A DNA stretch of 64,000 nucleotides from Symbiodinium microadriaticum (GCA_001939145.1 LSRX01000805.1:60357-124356), one strand, 5' to 3'; counted from the stretch's first letter, positions 12,351-25,521 are shown. The notes: generated by a model from the sequence alone, not told the origin. Numbers and translations: made by a program.

Positions 12351-13582
12351 TCGGCTGCGACCATTCGCTCGACTATACGGACTGAGACCATTAATGTGAT
12401 CTTAAGCCTCGCTTCAAGCTGAGTAACTACAGCACTGGTTGCAAGCTCAAATTAAAACTCTGTCAGGCCGATTGAATTTACGATGCCTGAGCCGTCGCAA
12501 ACGTGCCACGCAGGTGTCCCTCGTCTGGATTCGTGTGAGCCACGCCGCTACGCATCTCTCAGTGAGCCTGAGCTGGCTAATCGACACCATCGGCTCTGCT
12601 CCGGTCGAGCCGCGGCGAGAAGTCACCTGTCACACTCGAGATGCCCGTGCATTGCCCCGACAGCCTCCGCATAGGCCAAGCCTCTTGCGAGCGAGCCCGT
12701 GTCTGCCTTGTCGCAGTCGCCGTGCCTGGCTGCCATCCATTCCGACATCGTATCAGCAAAGCCAGAATCGTTTGGAGCTACTTCGCCCAAAGTCCACCAA
12801 GACGGTCTCGCATCCGCTTTTCATGAGGCTGATGATAACATCGCCCCGAGATTCGACTCTGGCTAGGTGTGCTGCTTTGAAAGCAACTTGCAGGAGGCTT
12901 GACTGACTGATACACACACACACACACACGAATGGAACCTGAACTTGCTGCTCGGCCATTTGCGCTTGAGCCATTCTTGCTGGCCTCAGCTATGCTGCCC
13001 CACTGGGCTTCACCCTGCAAGAGATGACTCAGCGTCCAGTTCATGCTAAGCCAAGCAGCGATGGTTGTGGCAGACAGGGTTGCTGTGCCATTGCGTCGTC
13101 TCGCCTGGGATTCTTTTGCCGGTGGTTCTGCGTTCATGGAGATGGCATGCTCAGACCGGTGCTGAAAGGGGACCGCCGCCGGCACCAGTCTCTGAGTGCG
13201 ATTGCCTGGCATGACTGTATCACGGCAGCACCGCCTGAATCGTGCTGTTCTTTGATGACCTGGAGCTCCCCAAGTTGATGGTTGCTGAGAATCCTGGCAT
13301 GGTGCTTGGGAACCAACTTAACCGTCGAAATCAGCTTGCCGCGATTCTCCTCGACCTTCGTTTTGGCTTCTTCCGCCAACACCTGCGAACCGAGTAGCAA
13401 CAACACAAGGACTTGACACGTGCCGAAGCCATGACAGTACCGAAGTCTGATGGCGAAGCTCCTTTGCCTCTCCGAGATCGGTCGCTGGCCACAGAGGACT
13501 GGCGCTTCGGTGCCTGCTGCGACGGGTGGTCAGTGCTGCGCTCTGCTTGGCGGGCCTCCATCCGGTGCAACCGCCTCCTCTC
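12351..13582. other. No supportable gene; short CA repeat
   Basis: A (CA)n run lies at about 12911-12928. A minus-strand snippet near 12830-12900 (KAAHLARVESRGDVI) is faintly ankyrin-like but too short to call. Confidence 0.35.
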
Positions 13583-13601
13583 GAGCGGCCGTAGGCCGCT
13601 C
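13583..13601. repeat. Perfect 8-bp inverted repeat next to an assembly gap
   Basis: GAGCGGCC and GGCCGCTC are separated by GTA, a GC-only 8-bp stem with a 3-nt loop, two bases before the run of N. Such a hairpin could have caused the sequencing gap. Confidence 0.7.
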
Positions 13602-13603
13602 AG

Positions 13604-13669
13604 NNNNNNNNNNNNNNNNNNNNNNNNNNNNNNNNNNNNNNNNNNNNNNNNNNNNNNNNNNNNNNNNNN
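13604..13669. other. Assembly gap (66 N)
   Basis: Undetermined bases. Any reading frame crossing this interval is not meaningful. Confidence 1.
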
Positions 13670-14347
13670 TCGATACGACGCGATGCTCCGCGGATGCTTT
13701 GGGCGGGTGTAGCGCGGGCTGCTCTCCTTCGCGGGTCGCCGGGGCCGGGGGCCGAACGCAAAGGTCCGGCCTTGGAGAGAACTTGCAAAAGTCTCCCTCC
13801 ATCCTCTTCTCGTAAGCTCGTGGCTTTCTTCGTCGGCCTGTGACTCGGAGCTCATGGTCAAAAGCAGAGGTGCTGAGACACTCCCGACTCCCAACTATCC
13901 TCAGGTTCACGTTCTGGAGGATGTGGCCTTAGCAATGAGTCGAATGCTGGTAAGCTGCCTTCGCAAGAATCTCGAGCTAGTGTACTGCAATAGACAGTCC
14001 GACCCTGGAGTTTCTTTTGTGGGTTTGTGCTGTCAGCACTGAAAACGCCCAAAGGGCAACAACTTCTTGCAGTCTGTACACTTGAGATTAATGGTACTAG
14101 CACACAGAAAATGAGATCAATTGGTGTGCCCATCAGTGGCACTCAAGCGCTTCAGATTAAAGCCTTCCGGACATCTGTTTTGCTTTCAAACAAATTGGTG
14201 ATTTGACCACGACTTGTGGCATCACCACGAGCCAGATGGCCAGTTTTAAAAAGTTTTGCAGCTATGACGATCTTGAAACGATGACATCCGACAGCACGTT
14301 GGCTGTCTGTGCTTGTCAGTGGTGGGCTTTGGTGATTCCAGTACCGG

Positions 14348-17101
14348 TCAGTGTTTGAGCTGCTGGTCGACTAACCGCTTGTAGTGTCCATCTGCCTTCT
14401 GAAGCAAATCAGCATGTCGTCCTTGTTCCACAATCACGCCTCCCTCCACTACACAAATCTTGTCTGCCCGCTGCACTGTTGATAGCCTGTGTGCGACAAT
14501 CACAACCGTCATGTCCTGCTGTGCCACCAAGTTGTTGATGGCAATCCTCAGAAAGCGGAACCCGTGTCTTAGGAACCCCATCGGGAAGTTGCACGAGATC
14601 GCAAACGAAAGGGTGTGTGATGTTTTTGTTGCTTGGTTGTTTGGGGTGTCAGTATCCCATGTTGTCCAAGGAGGATCTACGGGGTTCCAAATACAATGCA
14701 TGCTGGATGATCTGCATGACCTGCTACATGGCTCACATGGCCTGAGCAATCAATGGTTTTGCAGCCGATCTTGCGAAGTCCAATTGCATAATCTGGCGAG
14801 CATCTGAACCTGCAGCTCGCTTTCTGCGTCAAGTGCGCTAGTAGCCTCATCAAGCAGTAGAACCTGCGGCTTGCGCACAAGAGCCCGAGCGATTGCGATG
14901 CGCTGCTTCTGTCCTCCAGATAGTTGTACCCCTCGTTCCCCCACCTCGGTGTCGTAACCATCTGCCATTCGTTGAACAAACCTGTGAGCATTAGCCAGGC
15001 AGGCTGCTTGCACCACATCAGGTGACAGGTCATTGCTGCGGGCAGGGTGGTCTTCTGGAAGACCGTACAAGATATTTTCCCGAATGCTGCAGCCGAATAG
15101 GACAGGTTCCTGATTAACTGCAGAAACAACTTCCGTGAACGAGCTGCTATCATAGTCCATGATGTCTCGCTGGTCCAAGAAAACGGCTCCTTTCTGAGGC
15201 TCGTAGAGTCGTTGAAACAAGGATATGCAGGTAGACTTTCCGCCTCCACTGGCTCCGACCAGTGCCACTGCACTTCCCGGCTCACACTGCAGCGAGAGAC
15301 CTTTCAACACCGGCCTTTCGGGATGTGCTGGGTAGCTGAAGTACACATTCCGGAGTTCCAAGTGACCCTTCACCTTTACGGCGCTAGAGCCAGGATCTGC
15401 AGCCGCTTGCGTGATATTTGGTTTGCGATGCACCAGCGCAAACACTCGTGTAGCAGATCCCAGTGCTTGCATTATGTTTGTGTAGATGTCTGCCAGCGAA
15501 TTGAAACAGCCGTTCAGCGTCTGCAAATAGAAGACGAAAGCCAACAATGTAGGCGCCGATAGACCATGCACACAAAGGCGTCCAATTTGAAACAACACGA
15601 GACAATTTCCTAAATGCGGTAATATCATAATGACGAAGAGATATCCCACGTATACTTTCGCCCTGCGACTCTCCAGTTCGTAGAATTTCAACAAGTTACA
15701 TTGAAATCGCTGCTCCTCCCAGGCTTCACCTCCAAAAGTTCGCACAGTGGCGATGGAGGATAATGCTTCTTCGGCCACAGCATTAGCATCAGCAAGCCGT
15801 TGCTGAGTTGCCTCGGACAACTTCTGCATGTAATGCCCAACCTTTTTGGACAGAAATGCCACCACTGGCACGGTGGCAAAAGAAATCATGGTCAGCTCAG
15901 CAGAGTATGAAAGCATGAAGCACAGCGTGGCGACCAGCTCCACCACAGTCCGCGAAAAGAAATTTACGTTAAACGAGACCTGGTCGGCGACTCGCTGGCA
16001 GTCCTGCGTAAGGCGCGAAGTGATCTCTCCAGTCTTCGTGGTATCATAGAAGCCAAGGTCTTGCTTGAGTAAGGACTTGAACAGCTGCTTCCGGAGGCGT
16101 ACAGAAGCCCTGGCCCCAATAACGATGAAGCAGGCACCGCGGAGGGAAGAGAAGAAGGCTCCTCAGTTGAGAAGACACGCTCTAGCATGTTCTGTCTTCA
16201 GAAGCTGCAGCAATGCAAAACCGTAGACTCCTCTTGCAAGGCTTCAACAAGGGCTGACGGCTTTCCCGTTTAGACTGCGATGGTTTGGAGCTCGAGTTGG
16301 CAAGGGCTCTTGGGTGTTGGTCAGTTTCAAGAGCTGCAACTACGAATTTAACATGGTTGGCAGCCCAGGGCTTGGATGATGTCTGTCGTGTCATCTGAGT
16401 CCAAACAGGTTTCCGGATGCCAGCTTAGCTCATTTGTGGGCAAGATGAAGGCTTTGCGTGGTTTGCAAGCAAGGCACCAGCTAAAGCTGCAAGCAACAAG
16501 TTTGACAAAGGCCCGGTGAACGTGCTCACTCCGAGCGTGCCAGATGCTTGACCAGCAATGATCACTCTCAAAGTGTCAGATAAGCAGTGAGGGAGCATTG
16601 CCTGACAAGAATGCACCTAAACTGGCCATTGACATATGCTTCGAACAAGCTAGTAACAATTAGTAACAGCTAGTACCGCGCCTGTGAGACAGCCGCACCA
16701 ATTAGAAAGCACAGAGCAACTCCAAGAAGAACTCGGTCCGGCCACAGCAGTGCCAACAACCGCCGCAGCGTTGGCTTGTTGGACGAATGCTCGCTGCTCG
16801 CGTCCGACTGCAGCCGAATGCGCCTGGTGCTGTGCAGCACCTGAGATCTGCAAGCGGCTGTTGCACTTAGGGTCGGTCTCAGACTGGGCTGCGAAGACGA
16901 GCGAAAGGCACGCAGCTGCCGGCTATATACATCCAGTGCAGGCCATCTTTGTCCAAAGTCAAGAAGGAGTGGGCTGCACGTCTGCAAACCACATCTCATG
17001 CAAAGGGCATTGTTGTAAGCTTTGCTCCAGGACATTCCAGCTGCATTCTGGCCAACTGCGTGTGCAGGAGCGATGCCTGGCGACTGCACCGTCGCAAACA
17101 T
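14348..17101 (-). CDS. ABCB-type half transporter, four exons
   Basis: Half-size ABC exporter: one transmembrane domain then one nucleotide-binding domain. Exons (minus strand): 16682-17101, 16478-16601, 14805-16161 and 14348-14546. Introns: 16602-16681 (GC-AG), 16162-16477 (GT-AG) and 14547-14804 (GA-AG). Joined, the frame stays open for 699 residues from the ATG at 17101 to TGA at 14348-14350. Approximate residues: first membrane helix 117-140; second near 166-185; coupling helix KSLLKQDLGFYDTTKTGEIT near 205-224; Walker A GASGGGKST 484-492; Q-loop Q532; signature LSGGQ 595-599; Walker B VLLLDE 615-620; switch His653. All ATPase motifs are intact, so it should be active as a dimer. The first ~100 residues are Ser/Arg-rich and poor in acid, possibly a targeting leader, but the first exon may instead start at the AG ending at 16841. 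Resembles ABCB8/ABCB10/TAP-like proteins; subfamily and substrate unknown. Confidence 0.9.
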
Positions 17102-17722
17102 CTTCGCAGCCCGTGTGCGGGCTGCGATACAAGTCGGGTACTTTTCTATGCACGCGATACCTGATGCTGTGGTCGGCTGATCTCGTGAAGCAAAGTCTAG
17201 AGATCCTGTATTTGCTTAGCTCATGTGGTTCGGCTGGTACAACTGGACCAAAAGCGAGACTACCATAGAAAAAGCAAGCGAATGTGCTCCTGTCACATGC
17301 GGAGCCCCTGTAGAGTGGCCGAGGACGGCACTCCGATGGAGGCAGCACCTGCACGGCCAGTTCTCAAAAAGACAGCTCATGGCACACTGTAGAATCTTGT
17401 CTGGTGCAAGCTCCTTGTACGTGTCGCTTCTTCAAGTTTGCTATTGGCGCTTGCTCCGTCCACTGGGCTTCGCACCCAGCAGCGCCGCTGCGTTGCGACC
17501 GCGTCCTCCGCGGAAGGCTCCTCTTGCACCTCATCCATTACAGGGCCTCTGTTTTTACAGTCGCCTGCAAATAGCTACCATCATGTACCGATGCCATGAC
17601 ACCTCGGTGCTTGCTCGCATGGAGCGCGGGCAAAACACCACTTCTCTGCCGTCCTCAAGACCCCAAAAAGGGCCAAATGGCTTTTTGTCAAGACAACTTA
17701 AGCCGACAGAAGTGTCACAGAC

Positions 17723-17818
17723 CTCTTTGGCATCATCTCGGCTCTGCCTCGATTTTTCCGTCTCAAACTGCTGCGCATGCTCGATTCTGAGTGCAGCACA
17801 TGTGGAGCTGATAAATTC
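17723..17818 (-). CDS. Candidate exon, charged helical segment
   Basis: 96 nt between a clean acceptor (CTTGCAG) and a GT donor, reading 32 residues such as ALRIEHAQQFETEKSRQSRD. It lies about 0.6 kb upstream of the ABC transporter on the same strand. It could be a 5' exon of that gene or the last part of another. No family recognised. Confidence 0.4.
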
Positions 17819-19205
17819 CTGCAAGTGTCTGCATGGCAACTGTCATGCTATGTGACTTGTGTCACGTTTCCTCGGAGCGTGTCAGTGGCCAGATGGGACT
17901 GGGGACATCTCCTACTCCGAGCAAGCTTGTCGGCACATTGCGGCTGCAGTCTTGTGATGTACAAGTTTGGAGCTGCATATCACTGCATTCTGCAGAGTGT
18001 TTTGTAGGTGCTGTGTGGACTGATCTCGACCTCGCAGCGGTCAGCTTGAGCTTGGCGCGGCAGAGATGGGTAGCTGGGTCTCTTTGCGAATGCCGGTGAC
18101 TGGCGGAGAATAGCATGAAGAATCATGCAATCATTTTGCCCTACAGAAACCCGGCCGCATGAGCAGATGCGGTGCCCGCTAACTAATGTACTGCTGTGGG
18201 CCCGCCAATGCTGCCACAGAGCGATGTGGACATCACGGCTGCCTCGGCTAGGAAGAACGCACTGACCCACGACCATAACATGACGAAAGCAAAAAGGGGG
18301 GCATGACTGAAAAGAACTCGGCAGCTTCCCATGCGTCCGAGGTGCGAGTCTGACCCGCGCTCAGGACGAATGCTGCGATTCCACCGGTGCCCTAGCTGCA
18401 GGTATCTGATTCCAACGGGTATACTTCAAGATCTTCTAGGCATAGCCACGTGTTCAATCAATCCCCGCTCTGGAGCGGCTTGTCCTATAATTTGCAGGTT
18501 CTCTGGTCTGGGTTGAAGTCTGGGTGGGTCGTGGATGGACCGGCAAAGGGACTTGCTGCGCCAAACACTTTTGGTTTGCATATTGCCTGCACATGCTTCC
18601 TGAAGAAGACACGGGCCTCTGACTTCTACTGTAGCTGCTTAGTCCGATGGCTGGAGTATCAACCTGTCTCTTCTTCAAAAGCGTCCAGGAAAGCGCAACG
18701 AAGCAGGACACCTTTAGCCTTAAACATTTGGGCCTTCCTGGGTATTAGAGAAGCATTATCTGGTCCTGCCAGCATCGTCCACACGGCTTTGCCCACTTAC
18801 AGAACGAACCATTGACAATGGCTGGCAGATGCTGGCAGGTATGACGAGTAGCCGCAAGACACGGAGTTCTGTCCCGCGCACTATCCGTCAGCTTTCAAGT
18901 GAGGCTGTCTCCCGCAGGTCTAGGACCTTGCAACAAGCCCCAGACAGCAGCAAAGAGAGGCACACAACACAGCAGCATGGTAATGGCCTACCATCTTTTG
19001 CTGAGCTCCAGACGAAGGCTCTATCCCAGCGTACCTCCCGGCCCAGCAGGGCTCAGCTGCGAAGACTATAGCTTCTCAGACTCAAGCGATCCAGCTGTGA
19101 CTTGCCACCAAGGTTCATATGCGAAAGCTTGTGCTGCACATCTTGTGGCATCTGCAATGGCTCGAAGTGATTTCTCATATTCAGATCTCTCACGAAGATT
19201 TACCC
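17819..19205. other. No supportable gene
   Basis: A minus-strand stretch at about 19066-19200 (LRERSEYEKSLRAIADATRC) is protein-like and could include the last transportin exon or its 3' neighbour. A plus-strand frame at 18829-19071 is Ser/Arg-rich without motif. Confidence 0.35.
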
Positions 19206-19219
19206 CATTACTGCAGTGC

Positions 19220-20406
19220 CTGCTTCCAGGCATTTGCCCAATTGGCTCCCAAGGTCTGCAAGACAAGCGGAATCGGATGATCGACTGAATCTATTGGAAC
19301 ACTGCGGTGAAACGCAGGCCTGCTTGTAACCTCAGTTCCGCATCTTGTCGGTGCAAGCGCGTCGCACGTTTGTCGCGCATTACCGTGAAAGGCAACGCGT
19401 TTGCTGCCGGGGCTCTTGAGAGGATGTTCTGGAAGTTCGGCTGAAGGTGTTGTGGAGCAGGGGCAAGCGACGCAATGGCACCTAGCATTCGACAAGGACG
19501 TCGCTAGTGCAGCATTTGACAATGTCAGCATGTCCGTGCCAGCAAAATGGCTCACCACGCCTGCAAACTCTACAGGGTGTTGGAGGGCAACCTGTCCGGA
19601 TACGACGGGAGCTTAGGCTTTTGAACCATACTCCTGCTAGCTAAGGTCCATGTCTAACACGGGGCCTGTGGGTTGGCCTGCACCATGTTGCAGAAACCCT
19701 GGGCAGCGGTGCAGTGTGCACACGTGTGTACACTCACAAAGTCAAGCGAAAGGTTGTGGCAGTGCCTGGAATGCATTGACTTTCTCAGCATCGGGTCTAG
19801 CATCCTTCAGGGTCGCATCGTTATGGCCCCTCTCAGTTGTACACTTTACCGACTCGGCCACTGTGGTTTGCCTTGACCGGCGGGCTCAAAATGGGAAGGG
19901 CAGCCCAGTTGGGAGAATGCTCCATCGTCCTTCATCACCAGGCACCAGATCCTTGCAAACTGGGAGAAGCTCTTGCCCATCTGAGGTCCGGAGACCTGAA
20001 AGTGCAAAGGGCACGCAGAAGCGGATCTGCTTCGGAAATTCTGAGCAGCTTACGACACCCAGGCGGCCCAAAGTGATGCACACATTTTGCCTGGCAGTCT
20101 GTCCGTCTGTGAGGCGGCACATCGCGCTGAACTCCAAATCGCCAGCTCCACGTCAGCATCCTGTTGCTTTGCTGTGTACACCTGGATGCATCTTCGAATT
20201 TCACTCCTTCTACGTGGGATCTGACGTCAGACAAAACTTCTTGCCTGTTCAGCGTAGTCACAAGCGCATCGACGATATCCTCCAGGTAATTCGCCATGTA
20301 GTCAGGCCCGACCTTCTCGCGCTTGCGATGTTCCATTGTGCCCTAAGTGGCGTCTCTCGGCCTTGATGCAAATCTCTCCAACGGCCCAGGATGCGTTGTT
20401 GCTGAC
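19220..20406 (-). CDS. TNPO1: Transportin exon block F (C-terminal), 8 exons
   Basis: Exons: 20362-20406 (VSNNASWAVGEICIK), 20245-20312 (VGPDYMANYLEDIVDALVTT...), 20054-20090 (QNVCITLGRLGV), 19766-19804 (DARPDAEKVNAFQ), 19666-19698 (GFCNMVQANPQ), 19561-19591 (VALQHPVEFAG, 31 nt), about 19420-19481 (AIASLAPAPQHLQPNFQNIL) and 19220-19255 (TLGANWANAWKQ). Most donors are GC; 20054 is followed by GT. Short linking exons are probably missing between 20245 and 20090 and between 20054 and 19804 (where LLRALCTF near 20000-20040 is a candidate). The frame runs on to a TAA at 19209-19211 if the last GC donor is not used. Family members end about 14 residues later. Confidence 0.8.
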
Positions 20407-23068
20407 CTCACGCGATTCAAGCGCTCAAGTCCGGTCCACGTCGTATAGCAGGTTTCAGGGGCAGTTCCGTCGCGGAGTTATTCTCCCGAAGAGCTTTTGC
20501 ACCTGCATCTTCAAGCAGAAGCTGCAAGACTGGAGAAAAGGCAGATAAGGCTGGGCTGAGCACATTGGGGCAGTATCTGCGGCAAGAACGGTGAAAGGTG
20601 CCTGGGCAAGGAGTGCCTTGAGACCTTGTGTCTGTTCTCGTGAATGCGTGCCGCTCGGCGGTCTTGAGACTCGTGCTCGATGCAATGTCTTGCAGAGTCA
20701 CCCACGAGTGCGAATGCACTTTGCTTTACCTGAACAATGAAGTTCAAAGCTGCTGATAGGCAAAAAGGCGATGCTCCGCCTGTAATGCGCTGTCCTTAAG
20801 CACTTCCGGCACTACAGCGAGGAAGTTATCCTGTGCAAGGACCTGAAGCGCTCGATGCTGGATGCTGGAAGACACATGCATTTTAGAGTTTGAGCGCCTC
20901 GGACACTCTTCTTTGGAGTCCGCCTACAATGCCGGAGAGTAAGTCGATGCTTGCAGCCATGACCTGCGTAGCTGACATGCTTGTTGTTGTTTCTGCTTGA
21001 GCGGGTCCACTTGCCTCGCGGTCAGGCTTTTCAAATTCGTTGGGATTCTGCATCCACCTCGATGACATGGGCACCAACGCTTTCCAGGAACCATGCCCGA
21101 CGCCCACTCGGTGACTGGGTGTGCAGCATTTGAGCCGCTTGTGCACCAGTGCGGATGAGACGGGTACATCTTTCTATGAGCCTTAGCACTCGTAGCCGCC
21201 GGGGGGGCATGAGCTTCTTTTGTGGCTTCGTTTCCTAGCTGTGCATCGGGCGGTTTGCACAGCGGCATGAAGGATGGCCCCAAGTTTTGCGCCAAAGATG
21301 AGAAGCACCTCAGCATTGTGAAAAGATGGGTCTGGTGAGGACACGGCTGGATACCCGGGTTGCGACATTTTTTGCAACGATTAGGCTGCTGTGCGAGTCC
21401 AACACGCTTGACGTCTGACTAGGACCACGGTGCACGGATTGCATGCGACCTTCGTGTAGATTTTCCGAGCTTGAGTGTGGCTCTGCCATGGAGGGGTTCC
21501 AAGGAGGTCTAGGAGTGAGCTTCTTCAGCTGAGTGCATCAGAATTTTTACAAAGCAGAACGAGACATTTCCGCTGCAATCTGTTCCAGGACAGGAAACCG
21601 GTCACTTGCTTTTCTCCGTGCTGTTCTTTCCATGCCGACTCCGTTAACATCCGTTAAACCTCAGTCCTCTGCTGAGACAATCTTCCTCGTGGCGTCTCTT
21701 GAAGCCTTGCCTCGTGGTCGCGTCTCTGCTTCTCTTGCAGGGCTCGTTGCTCTGGCTGTCGGTGACAAGTGTCATTGCCTGCTGTGTCAGACGTCATAAG
21801 AGATCCGACCCTCCATCTGTCTAGCCTGCTACTTGTGTGAGGTGTTTCGTGGATGTGGCGCTGATCCGTTTTGTTTCCTTTTCGATTGCCAAGCTGCATC
21901 GGTAGATGCATGCATCCGAGGCACTCGAACAGGGCCACTAAAGATCTGTCGTGGTCTGGGGTGTGCAGGAACTTCTGGAACATTGGCTCAAGCAATAGCT
22001 GCTTGTACCTTGGTCAGCGGAAACCCGACACACTCACATGCTTACATTCAGAAATATTGTGCTTCTGGCTTCTGCGTGTCCAGCTCCGGACCTTTGGACT
22101 TGAACGCGATGCTCGCATCATTTCAGTTTCTGGTGCTTTGGGCCCAGGCCTACAGCATCTGCCAGCGTCCCCACAGCATCGTAGAGGATCAACAGGTTCT
22201 TGGCCTGGCAAATGCAGGTCGGGTCTCCTCACGTTGCAGCAGTCGCGTTGGACCTGGTACATTTGGAAAGCCCTGGAAAGTGTCTGTACCTTCATACACG
22301 TGGCAACACGTGGCAACTTTCAAAACGTCCAACCACTGCTCCATGTAAGTAAGACCAGGGCAATGTCGTCCAGGTATGGCACGAGAAGGAGCCGTGCCTT
22401 CGCGGTGTGCGGACTCTGCTGAGTTCCATGGCGGGACATGGGCTTGACAACAGCCATGTGGGTGAATGCTCAAACAAGCCAAGACGACTGTTTCTTCGAG
22501 GGTGGCGAAGGCACTGCAAGCAGCCTGAGGGCCAGCTGGTAGCCCCGGGTTAGCAGGTAATGGCATGGAGTGTGCACCTCCTGCACCCGCTTGTTCTTGT
22601 CAAGAACTCTCTGCAAGAGCTGCTGCAGCACGGATCTCAGAACCTGCAGCGCTGCTTCTGCACTTAAGGCAGCGCCCCGTTGTGCCGCGGCCATTTACAG
22701 CAGTGCCTGCTGCGACTGTGGGTTCAGATGTTCATTGCATATCCATTGAGAGAATCGGGCCACTGTCCTGTCAAGGCAGGAAACCGAGGCTGAGGGATCG
22801 AAAACACATAAGGGATGAAGACAAGCAAAACTTGGGATCCAACACAAAACAACATAGAATCATCCACTCAGATTTTCTGGAAGACCAAACTTCAATTCAA
22901 AAACGAATCAATGATAAAACACACCAACTAGGGATCATGATGACAGTAGCAGTGGCAATAGTAGCAACAGCTGTAATTTTCGTACTAGTATATAGCAACC
23001 ATTGCTAACCGTGGTATGGTAGCATCAACAGACCTGGCAGTAGCAGCAATCATAAGCAGACTAACTAC

Positions 23069-23102
<34 letters not shown>

Positions 23103-23180
23103 CGTCGTCGTAGTAGTAGTAGTAGTAGTAGTCGTCGTCATCGTCGTAGTAGTCGTAGTTGTAGTCATGTAGTAGTAGTC

Positions 23181-23217
<37 letters not shown>

Positions 23218-23227
23218 CAGCAGTAGT

Positions 23228-23259
<32 letters not shown>

Positions 23260-23423
23260 TAGGAGTAGGAGTCGTAGTGGTAGTGGTAGTGGTAGTGGTA
23301 GTGGTGGTAGTAGTGGTGGTGGTAGTAGTTGTAGTAGTAGTTGTTGTTGTTGTTAGTAGTGGTAGTGGTAGTGGTGGTAGTAGTGGTGGTGGTAGTAGTT
23401 GTAGTAGTAGTTGTTGTTGTTGT

Positions 23424-23476
<53 letters not shown>

Positions 23477-23494
23477 ATAGTAGTAGTAGTAGTG

Positions 23495-23546
<52 letters not shown>

Positions 23547-23619
23547 AGGTAGTAGTAGAGGTAGTAGTAGAGGTAGTAGTAGAGTAGTAGAGGTAGTAGA
23601 GGTAGTAGAGGTAGTAGAG

Positions 23620-23682
<63 letters not shown>

Positions 23683-24945
23683 CTCCCACAATGGTCGGTG
23701 CGCCCAGACCATTGGGGTTTAGGGTTTCACACCCACTCACTCCATTTAGGGTTTGGGGTTTCGTACCCAACCACTCCTTCTAGGGTTTCGCATTTTGGGT
23801 TTAGGGTTTCGCACCTACCCACTCCTTTTAGGGTTCAGGGTTGCGCACCCACTCATTCCGTTTAGGGTTTAAGGTTTCGTACCCAACCACTCCTTTTAGG
23901 GTTTCGCATTTTGGGTTTAGGGGTTTCGCACCTACCCACTCCTTTTAGGGTTCAGGGTTGCGCACCCACTCACTCCTTTTGGGGTTTCAGGTTTCGTACC
24001 CAACCACTGCTTTTAGGGTTCAGGGTTTCGCATTTAGGGTTTAGGGTTCCGCACCCACCCACTTCTTTTAGGGTTTAGGGTTTCGTACCCAACCACTCCG
24101 TTTAGGGTTTCGCATTTTGGGTTTAGGGTTTCGCACCTACCCAGTCCTTCTTGGGTTCAGGGTTTCGCATTTAGGGTTTAGGGTTCCGCACCCACCCACT
24201 CCTTTTGGGGTTTAGGGTTTCGTACCCAACCACTCCTTTTAGGGTTCAGGGTTTCGCACCCGCCCATTCCTTTTAGGGTTCAGGGTTTCGCATTTAGGGT
24301 TTAGGGTTTCGCACCCACGCACTCCTTTTAGGGTTGAGGGTTTCGCACCCACCCATTCTTTTTAGGGTTCAGAGCTTCGCACCCACTCATTCCTTTTAGG
24401 TTCAGGGTTTCGCACCCACCCACTCCTGTTAGGGTTCAGGGTTTCACATTTATGGTTTAGGGTTTCGCACACACTCACTCCTTTTAGGGTTGAGGGTTTG
24501 GCAGCCACCCACTCGTTTTAGGGTTCAGGGTTTCGCACCCACGCACCCCGAAAGGAACACTCAAATCCCAAAAGTCATCATCGTCATCATCATCAAACTC
24601 ATCATCATCATCATCATCAGAGTAGGTGCACCTTGCTCAGAGTAGGTGCGCGGCCACAAGGACATGCAAAAGTGCAAATCAGCGTGCACGCAGAATCCTC
24701 AAGACAGTTGTCATCTTCAGGGGCGAGTTGCTTGCGCGGCACAAGAGGAAGCCGATATGCAAAAGAGCCCAAACGCAGAATCCTCGAGACAGTTGTCATT
24801 TTCGGAGGCGAGTTGCTTGGGCGCCTAATTCGGGCCTCCCTGGCCGTCCCGCGACCATGTGCCGAATAGTACGCGCCTGCCAGCTAAAACAGACCCCGGT
24901 CGGCTCCGCAGAGAAGCTGTGCGGGCAAACCGACCATTTTGCGCG

Positions 24946-25019
<74 letters not shown>

Positions 25020-25446
25020 GCCACCCCCCCCTCCTACCAACCACCTGGCGCCTCAATCCACCACCATCATCGGTCATCATCATCCATCAACATCCTTCAT
25101 CATGCATCATCATCATCATGATCATGATCACCATCATCAACCATCATCATAGAAGAGGGTCCGCCATCACGAAAGTACTGTAAATACCGAGTAAAACGGC
25201 TCTTGTGGACATATTGTTCGGGGTGTCTGTGTACCAATGTCGTCATCATCCCCCCCCACACCCCCACCCCCCACCCNNNCCCCCACCCCCCCAAATCCGA
25301 AGCCGAATTTATCAAAGTCGCGGAATGGATTTTGAGGCAAGAAGAAGTGGTGTGACAGGACGAACGTACCGTAAATACCGAGTAAAACGAACGTGCTCTT
25401 AAGAGGCTTGGCAGCAGAGGTGGTTGGTAGGGGGGGGGGGCGCCTG

Positions 25447-25477
<31 letters not shown>

Positions 25478-25478
25478 A

Positions 25479-25521
<43 letters not shown>

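Noticed and set aside
12911-12928. Regular CA repeats (also 30240-30268 and 45499-45523) as CRISPR-like arrays
   Set aside because: Plain dinucleotide microsatellites without spacers, in a eukaryotic context.
12955-12990. CTTGAGCCA near 12964 as a relic of the dinoflagellate spliced leader (reverse orientation)
   Set aside because: Only nine bases match and the rest of the 22-nt leader is absent. No fuller copy was noticed anywhere in the window.
15212-15562. Plus-strand open frames across the ABC transporter
   Set aside because: They are antisense shadows of a strongly conserved minus-strand exon and have Cys/His/Arg-biased composition.
23016-23865. Long open frames of poly-Ser, poly-Val and poly-Tyr on both strands
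   Set aside because: They are readings of the TAG triplet microsatellite, open in several frames on both strands; no non-repetitive protein sequence is attached.
23700-24545. Terminal telomere
   Set aside because: The TTTAGGG units are degenerate and internal, with exons of the same gene on both sides.
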